From an uncultured Haemophilus sp. (GTDB taxonomy: Bacteria > Pseudomonadota > Gammaproteobacteria > Enterobacterales > Pasteurellaceae), in assembly GCF_937976265.1 (NCBI RefSeq), contig NZ_CALJRX010000262.1:1-11343 (forward strand): DNA of 11,343 bases. The letters run 5' to 3'. This document shows positions 7,260 through 11,343 of this stretch, piece after piece; position 1 is the first letter of the stretch; every line of letters begins with the position of its first letter. Under the pieces are notes generated by a model. It was not told the origin of the DNA and ran no database searches. It was given only the letters and a program-made list of their open reading frames with translations. Made by a program: the position numbers and the translations under genes.

Positions 7260-8729
7260 TTATTTTTTTGTTAAATAGGCTTCAGCCACTTCTTGATCGG
7301 AGAAATGAAGTGTTTTATCTCCAATGATTTGATAGTTTTCATGGCCTTTACCGGCAATCACAATCACATCGTTTTCAACGGCATTCTCAATGGTAAATTT
7401 GATGGCTTCTTCGCGATCCGGAATCACACCTACATCTTCCATTCGGCTAAAACCCGTAAGGATATCTGCTTCAATTTTATTTGGATCTTCTGTACGTGGA
7501 TTATCTTGGGTCACGATGACTAAATCAGCAAATTGCTCTGCAGCTTTTGCCATCAGCGGACGCTTGCCCGCATCACGATCACCACCACAACCAAAGATAC
7601 ACCAAAGTTTGCCTTTACAATGTTCACGGGCGGCATTTAATGCCTTTTCTAATGCATCCGGAGTATGGGCATAATCAACGATAACCGTTGGTTTACCTGC
7701 TTTTTTAATTAATTCCATTCTTCCATTTACTCCTTTTAATTGTGCAACAGTACGGATAAGATCATCGAAAGAATAACCTAAAGCCAATAAAACAGCTGTG
7801 GCTAACAGCAGATTGCTCACGTTAAAAGCGCCAATTAATGGGCTATGTAATGTGCCATTACCCCAACTTGAAGCAACATCAATCACCGCACCTTCATGAG
7901 TGAAACGAATTTGTGTTGCATAAAGCCATTGTTTAGAAGTTGGTTGAAAATCTGGGCGACAGCTGACTGCAATACCATTTGGTAATTCATTTAACCAGGC
8001 AGCCCCAATTGGATCGTCAGCATTGAGAATTTGTAATTCAGGCATTAAATCAATGAAAAAGCGTTTTTTAGCTTCGGCATACTTTTCCATTGTCTCGTGA
8101 TAATCCAAATGATCGCGACTTAAATTGGTAAAAATGGCGGCTTTAAACTTAAGGGCTTCAACACGATGTTGGACTAAACCATGTGAAGACACTTCGATAG
8201 AAGCAAAATCTGCCCCATTCTCTACAAAATCAGCTAAATTTTCTTGGATTTCAATTGCTGAACCTGTGGTGTTTTTTGCTTCCTTGACTTGACCTAATAA
8301 ACCATTGCCAATGGTGCCCATTACCGCCGCTTTATGGCCTAAGAGGGTTGCCCATTGTGCTAATAATTGAGAAACAGTGGTTTTACCGTTTGTTCCAGTC
8401 ACACCAACCAAAGTCAGTTTTTCGGAAGGATGTTCATAGAATTTACCTGCCAATGCAGAAAGACTGGCAGATAAATGATAGTAATGAATCACAGGCACAT
8501 TATTTTGCCATTGGATGCTTAAATGCTCGTTTTCTAAATCTGTTTCTAAAACGACCGCACTTGCGCCAGAAGAGATGGCTTGAGGAATAAATTGACTTGC
8601 ATCAAAACGATGCCCTTTTACCGCCACAAATAAATCACCTTGGGTCACTTTGCGACTGTCTAACACCATCGCCTTCACATTAATGTCTGAAAGCACCGGA
8701 AGATCAAAAAGTGCGGTCAACTTTTTCAT
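7260..8729 (-). CDS. murE: UDP-MurNAc-L-Ala-D-Glu--meso-2,6-diaminopimelate ligase
   Basis: Cytoplasmic Mur ligase adding the third stem-peptide residue. It has 489 residues, the usual size. Motifs in order: LDSRKV (23-28) and LFVAVKGHRFDAS (33-45) in the UDP-binding domain, P-loop TGTNGKTT (111-118), TTGSAIE (154-160), EVSSHGL (179-185), NLSRDHLDYH (202-211), the probable carbamylated lysine Lys221 in YAEAKK, VDYAHTPDAL (351-360), and GCGGDRDAGKRP (380-391). DNPRTEDP (409-416) contains the DNPR motif of enzymes using meso-diaminopimelate rather than L-lysine, which fits a Gram-negative wall. The ATG at 8729-8727 is 14 bases past the ftsI stop, with AAAGG (8737-8741) 7 bases upstream. Two uptake signals lie inside, one only four codons from the start. 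Confidence 0.98.
   Translation of the reverse strand: MKKLTALFDLPVLSDINVKAMVLDSRKVTQGDLFVAVKGHRFDASQFIPQAISSGASAVVLETDLENEHLSIQWQNNVPVIHYYHLSASLSALAGKFYEHPSEKLTLVGVTGTNGKTTVSQLLAQWATLLGHKAAVMGTIGNGLLGQVKEAKNTTGSAIEIQENLADFVENGADFASIEVSSHGLVQHRVEALKFKAAIFTNLSRDHLDYHETMEKYAEAKKRFFIDLMPELQILNADDPIGAAWLNELPNGIAVSCRPDFQPTSKQWLYATQIRFTHEGAVIDVASSWGNGTLHSPLIGAFNVSNLLLATAVLLALGYSFDDLIRTVAQLKGVNGRMELIKKAGKPTVIVDYAHTPDALEKALNAAREHCKGKLWCIFGCGGDRDAGKRPLMAKAAEQFADLVIVTQDNPRTEDPNKIEADILTGFSRMEDVGVIPDREEAIKFTIENAVENDVIVIAGKGHENYQIIGDKTLHFSDQEVAEAYLTKK
8554..8562 (-). repeat. DNA uptake signal sequence (Hin type)
   Basis: Exact 9-base core on the coding strand of murE. It reads Ser-Ala-Val in SGASAVVLE. 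Confidence 0.9.
8709..8717 (+). repeat. DNA uptake signal sequence (Hin type)
   Basis: Exact 9-base core on the plus strand in codons 5-7 of murE. The gene strand reads Thr-Ala-Leu in KKLTALFDL. Confidence 0.9.
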
Positions 8730-8743
8730 TGTTTTGCCTTTTC

Positions 8744-10564
8744 TTAATTCATTTTTTCAAATTTTTGATCGCTTAAGCGAACGGTACGTCTTGCTGTTTT
8801 TTCTGTTGGTTCTGCATCTGGTGCTATACCGTTAGCACGTAAGGTATAACCCATAATGCTAGAGAATACTGGTGCTGATACCGCACCACCATAGTACTGC
8901 CCTGCTTTCGGATCATTAATCAAAATAACTAATGCATAACGTGGATCGCTAATTGGTGCAATACCTGCTGTAAATGCCACATATTTATTAACATAGTGAC
9001 CATTTTCAATTTTACGTGCTGTACCAGTTTTCACGCCGACACGATAACCTTCAACCATCGCACGTTTATTTTTGATCGCGACTTTTTCTAACATGCCCAC
9101 TACGTCTTTCGTGATTTTCTCTGAGAATACACGTTGACCAATGACTGGTGGATCAACTTTCGTGATAGAAAGCGGACGATAAATCCCGAAGCTACCTAAA
9201 GTTGCATAAGCGCGTGCAATTTGTAATGGTGTTGAAGTGATACCATAACCATAAGCTACCGTAGCTCGTTCGATATCTGCCCAACGTTTACGGTTTGCAT
9301 TTAATACACCACGTTGCTCACCAATTAAGCCTAATTCTGTATCTTTACCTAAACCTGCATTTTGGTAAGTTTCCATTAATGCTGAAGGTGGCATACGTAA
9401 CGCAAGACGACTCACACCACGGTTACTCGAGTTAATCAAAATTTCATCTAAGGTTTGTTGTGGACGAGGTGCTACGTCAACAATTTCTTTACCACTTACG
9501 GTAAATGAACCTGTATTAATCACTTCATCACGTCTCACTGCACCGCGTTGAAGTGCGGTCAACACAACAAAAGGTTTTACGGTTGAACCAGGTTCAAATG
9601 TATCAGTAATGGCACGGTTACGTTTTAACTCATCTTTTACATTGTTTAGATTATTCGGATTGTAAGAAGGCGCAGTTGCCATCGCTAATACTTCACCCGT
9701 ACGCACATCTACTAACACCGCTGTACCTGATTCTGCTTTATTCTCAGTTACCGCTTTTTTGATTTCGCGATATACCATGGATTGCAATTTTTCATCGATA
9801 CTTAAGGTGACATCTTGTGCATCGTATTTTTTCTCATCTGCAATATGCTCAATCACGTTACCACGTTTGTCTTTACGCACAACACGTGCACCGTCTTTAC
9901 CCACTAACATTGAGTTGAAGCTTGCCTCAACCCCTTCAATCCCTTTACCATCAATGTTGGTAAAGCCGATTAATTGAGCTGCTTCTTCTACACGTGGATA
10001 AAAACGACGTGGTTCAGTTTCTAATGAAATACCTTTAATTTTGAGATCACGAATATAATTTGCCTTGCTCGCTTCTACTTGACGCGCTAAATACAAGAAG
10101 CCTGATTTTGCATTTTTCTCAATTTTTTTCACCAATTCAGCTGGCGTCATATTTAATTCATTTGCAAGTGCTTTAATGCGTTCTTTATCCTCTAATGCAT
10201 TTTCTTTTAGCATTAAACGAGGTTCAGCCACGATTGCGCTCATCGGTACACTCACCGATAATAATTGGCCATTACGATCTAAAATTGACCCACGAACAGA
10301 AAGCACATCATCTTTACGTAATGAACGTTTGTCCGCTTCACCAGAAAGGATTTCAGAATTAACAGATTGCACATAAGCAGCACGAGCCACTAATGCACCT
10401 AAGCCTAAGAAAATAAAACTCGCTGCGATGAGATAACGACCACGAAGGAAGCATTTCTCAAACACCATTTTCGGTTTGTTGGGTTTTACTGACGCAGGTT
10501 GTGCCAATTTTCTAATTGTTTTCTTTGGCTTTCCTGGTTTCTTAGAGGAATTAAATCTAACCAT
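8744..10564 (-). CDS. ftsI: Division-specific peptidoglycan D,D-transpeptidase (penicillin-binding protein 3)
   Basis: Bitopic inner-membrane class B penicillin-binding protein that cross-links septal peptidoglycan; beta-lactam target and partner of FtsW and FtsL. I choose the ATG at 10564-10562, giving 606 residues. A TTG three codons upstream sits only 2 bases from the ribosome site AGGGA (10576-10580), and the ATG start gives MVRFNSS, like H. influenzae FtsI. In that numbering there is a basic cytoplasmic tail (1-43), a transmembrane helix (about 44-63), the dimerisation-domain start RGSILDRNG (91-99), catalytic STVK (Ser327-Lys330), SSN (379-381) and KTG (512-514). These motif positions coincide with those in H. 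influenzae as I recall it. Ser385, Arg517 and Asn526, sites of well-known resistance substitutions there, are wild type. Positions 350 and 377 are Asn and Ile. The ftsL stop is 14 bases upstream. One uptake signal lies inside (9551-9559). Confidence 0.98.
   Translation of the reverse strand: MVRFNSSKKPGKPKKTIRKLAQPASVKPNKPKMVFEKCFLRGRYLIAASFIFLGLGALVARAAYVQSVNSEILSGEADKRSLRKDDVLSVRGSILDRNGQLLSVSVPMSAIVAEPRLMLKENALEDKERIKALANELNMTPAELVKKIEKNAKSGFLYLARQVEASKANYIRDLKIKGISLETEPRRFYPRVEEAAQLIGFTNIDGKGIEGVEASFNSMLVGKDGARVVRKDKRGNVIEHIADEKKYDAQDVTLSIDEKLQSMVYREIKKAVTENKAESGTAVLVDVRTGEVLAMATAPSYNPNNLNNVKDELKRNRAITDTFEPGSTVKPFVVLTALQRGAVRRDEVINTGSFTVSGKEIVDVAPRPQQTLDEILINSSNRGVSRLALRMPPSALMETYQNAGLGKDTELGLIGEQRGVLNANRKRWADIERATVAYGYGITSTPLQIARAYATLGSFGIYRPLSITKVDPPVIGQRVFSEKITKDVVGMLEKVAIKNKRAMVEGYRVGVKTGTARKIENGHYVNKYVAFTAGIAPISDPRYALVILINDPKAGQYYGGAVSAPVFSSIMGYTLRANGIAPDAEPTEKTARRTVRLSDQKFEKMN
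9551..9559 (+). repeat. DNA uptake signal sequence (Hin type)
   Basis: Exact 9-base core on the plus strand inside ftsI. The gene strand reads Thr-Ala-Leu in VVLTALQRG, just after the catalytic STVK motif. Confidence 0.9.
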
Positions 10565-10575
10565 TTTATTCAAAA

Positions 10576-10580
10576 TCCCT
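10576..10580 (-). promoter_or_regulatory. ftsI ribosome binding site that decides the start
   Basis: AGGGA overlaps the ftsL stop codon. It lies 11 bases from the ATG at 10564 but only 2 bases from the in-frame TTG at 10573, so the ATG is the more workable start. Confidence 0.65.
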
Positions 10581-10899
10581 ATTCAAAAATAACCACTTCT
10601 TGTTCACTTTGAACTCGCTGCATTTTTAATGTACCGATTGCAATGGATTCAACTCTTGTATTATCACTTTCGGTTGCTTCTTGTAATTGCAAATTGCGAT
10701 ATTCGTTTTCAAGGGCTTGGTGTTGTAATACCAACTGCCCGTTTTCAGAAATTAAGCCTCGTGTTTGATGAGTCATCCAAATCGTACCCATTGCAGAAGC
10801 TAAAATTAATAAAAGTAAGACGACAACTAATTTATTAGAAGAAAAAATATCTTCAACGAGAATATGTTGTAAAGGATAACGTTCGCTATTTTCTAACAT
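10579..10899 (-). CDS. ftsL: Cell division protein FtsL
   Basis: Small bitopic division protein that joins FtsB and FtsQ in the subcomplex activating FtsW-FtsI. It has 106 residues: a short cytoplasmic tail (1-22), one strongly hydrophobic segment (about 24-42, VVVLLLLILASAMGTIW), then a periplasmic heptad-like helix (about 47-78, with ISENGQLVLQHQALENEYRNL) that should form a coiled coil with FtsB. The C-terminal part (about 80-106) holds the region with which relatives contact FtsQ and FtsI. Sequence conservation is weak in this family, so the call rests on size, topology and position between rsmH and ftsI. The ATG is 1 base past the rsmH stop and its ribosome site AAAGGGTG (10907-10914) lies inside rsmH, so coupling to rsmH is likely. 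Confidence 0.95.
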   Translation of the reverse strand: MLENSERYPLQHILVEDIFSSNKLVVVLLLLILASAMGTIWMTHQTRGLISENGQLVLQHQALENEYRNLQLQEATESDNTRVESIAIGTLKMQRVQSEQEVVIFE

Positions 10900-10900
10900 C

Positions 10901-11343
10901 TTATTTCACCCTTTCCGCAATACGTAAAACCGCACTTCTTGAACGTGGATTTGCCGAAATTTCTGCCTCACTCGGCTGAATAGCTTTACCAATGATTTTT
11001 AACTTTTGATTACGTTGAATTTGATCTTCACGTAATGGTAAGCCTCTTGGAATATCCTCGCCTTTGCTTTGCTTACGCATGAAATGTTTTACCATTCTGT
11101 CTTCAAGTGAATGGAAGCTGATAATCGATAAACGCCCTTCAGGGGCTAACATATCTAATGCAGAATTTAATACACTTTCTAATTCATCTAATTCCGCATT
11201 AATATAAATTCGAATGGCTTGGAAGCTACGCGTCGCTGGATGCTTATGTTTATCTTTAAATGGTACAGCTTGAGCAATTAATTCAGCGAGCTGAGAAGTA
11301 CGACTTAAACATTCTGTGCCATTTTTGACCGCACTTTTATTGA
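10901..11343 (-). CDS. rsmH: 16S rRNA (cytosine(1402)-N(4))-methyltransferase, 3' part (runs off right edge)
   Basis: S-adenosylmethionine-dependent enzyme (also called MraW) that methylates N4 of C1402 in the ribosomal P site. The frame is open from the right edge to the TAA at 10903-10901, giving the last 146 residues plus two bases of another codon; the family is usually 310-320 residues. An ATG at 11152 is internal, because coding runs on upstream. Recognisable segments are HPATRSFQAIRIYINAELDE, then APEGRLSIISFHSLEDRMVK with the conserved SFHSLEDR motif, and the conserved tail NPRSRSAVLRIAERVK. It is the second gene of the cluster in relatives, after mraZ, which would lie outside the window with the main promoter. 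Two uptake signals, at 10929-10937 and 11328-11336, both read as Ser-Ala-Val. Confidence 0.97.
   Translation of the reverse strand, partial: NKSAVKNGTECLSRTSQLAELIAQAVPFKDKHKHPATRSFQAIRIYINAELDELESVLNSALDMLAPEGRLSIISFHSLEDRMVKHFMRKQSKGEDIPRGLPLREDQIQRNQKLKIIGKAIQPSEAEISANPRSRSAVLRIAERVK
10929..10937 (-). repeat. DNA uptake signal sequence (Hin type)
   Basis: Exact 9-base core on the coding strand of rsmH. It reads Ser-Ala-Val in the conserved C-terminal motif SRSAVLRIAE. Confidence 0.9.
11328..11336 (-). repeat. DNA uptake signal sequence (Hin type)
   Basis: Exact 9-base core on the coding strand of rsmH near the right edge. It reads Ser-Ala-Val in NKSAVKNG. Confidence 0.9.

Noticed and set aside
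7860..7885. Near-matches to the uptake signal, such as ACCGCACCT in murE and AAGTGCCGC in murD
   Set aside because: They depart from the 9-base core at positions important for uptake. Single-mismatch sites are expected by chance in a window this long.
8744..10573. ftsI starting at the TTG at 10573
   Set aside because: The TTG is only 2 bases from the ribosome site, and the ATG three codons later matches the start and motif numbering of H. influenzae FtsI.
10901..11152. A separate 83-residue gene at the right edge
   Set aside because: The same frame is open to the window end and encodes conserved RsmH sequence upstream of that ATG, so it is the tail of a truncated gene.
1..11343. A hidden novel system (mobile element, defence island, CRISPR array, RNA gene)
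   Set aside because: Every long stretch is an intact, well-known dcw gene in conserved order. I saw no direct-repeat array, tRNA-like fold, transposase or unknown gene.

Overview
The window is a continuous piece of the division and cell wall (dcw) cluster of a gammaproteobacterium in the family Pasteurellaceae. All ten genes lie on the minus strand. In transcription order, from the right edge to the left, they are rsmH (3' part only), ftsL, ftsI, murE, murF, mraY, murD, ftsW, murG and murC (5' part only). This is the standard order of the cluster in Haemophilus and Escherichia. The family assignment rests on twelve exact copies of the 9-base Hin-type DNA uptake signal sequence (AAGTGCGGT or its complement). 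Fewer than 0.1 copies would be expected by chance in a sequence this long. The FtsI and MurF proteins look very close to Haemophilus influenzae but not identical as I remember them. A near relative such as H. parainfluenzae is plausible, but species cannot be settled from this window alone.

Layout, right to left: rsmH tail (10901-11343), ftsL (10579-10899), ftsI (8744-10564), murE (7260-8729), murF (5882-7252), mraY (4806-5888), a 62-base gap, murD (3430-4743), ftsW (2230-3414), murG (1169-2221), a 72-base gap, and murC (1-1096). The other junctions range from a 7-base overlap to a 15-base gap, so one polycistronic transcript with translational coupling is expected. Its promoter would lie beyond the right edge, upstream of rsmH, and I see no convincing internal promoter. 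No stretch longer than 300 bases lacks a gene.

Together the genes cover most of the route from UDP-MurNAc to septal peptidoglycan. MurC, MurD, MurE and MurF add L-Ala, D-Glu, meso-diaminopimelate and D-Ala-D-Ala in the cytoplasm. MraY makes lipid I and MurG makes lipid II. FtsW polymerises glycan and FtsI (PBP3) cross-links it at the septum, with FtsL as an activating scaffold. RsmH methylates 16S rRNA.

I found no undescribed system here. The points worth a second look are a REP-like hairpin in the mraY-murD gap, the fact that all eleven intragenic uptake signals sit in one codon phase (Ser-Ala-Val or Thr-Ala-Leu), two FtsI residues (Asn350, Ile377) that match substitutions reported in beta-lactam-insusceptible H. 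influenzae, and a murF start with no visible Shine-Dalgarno sequence.
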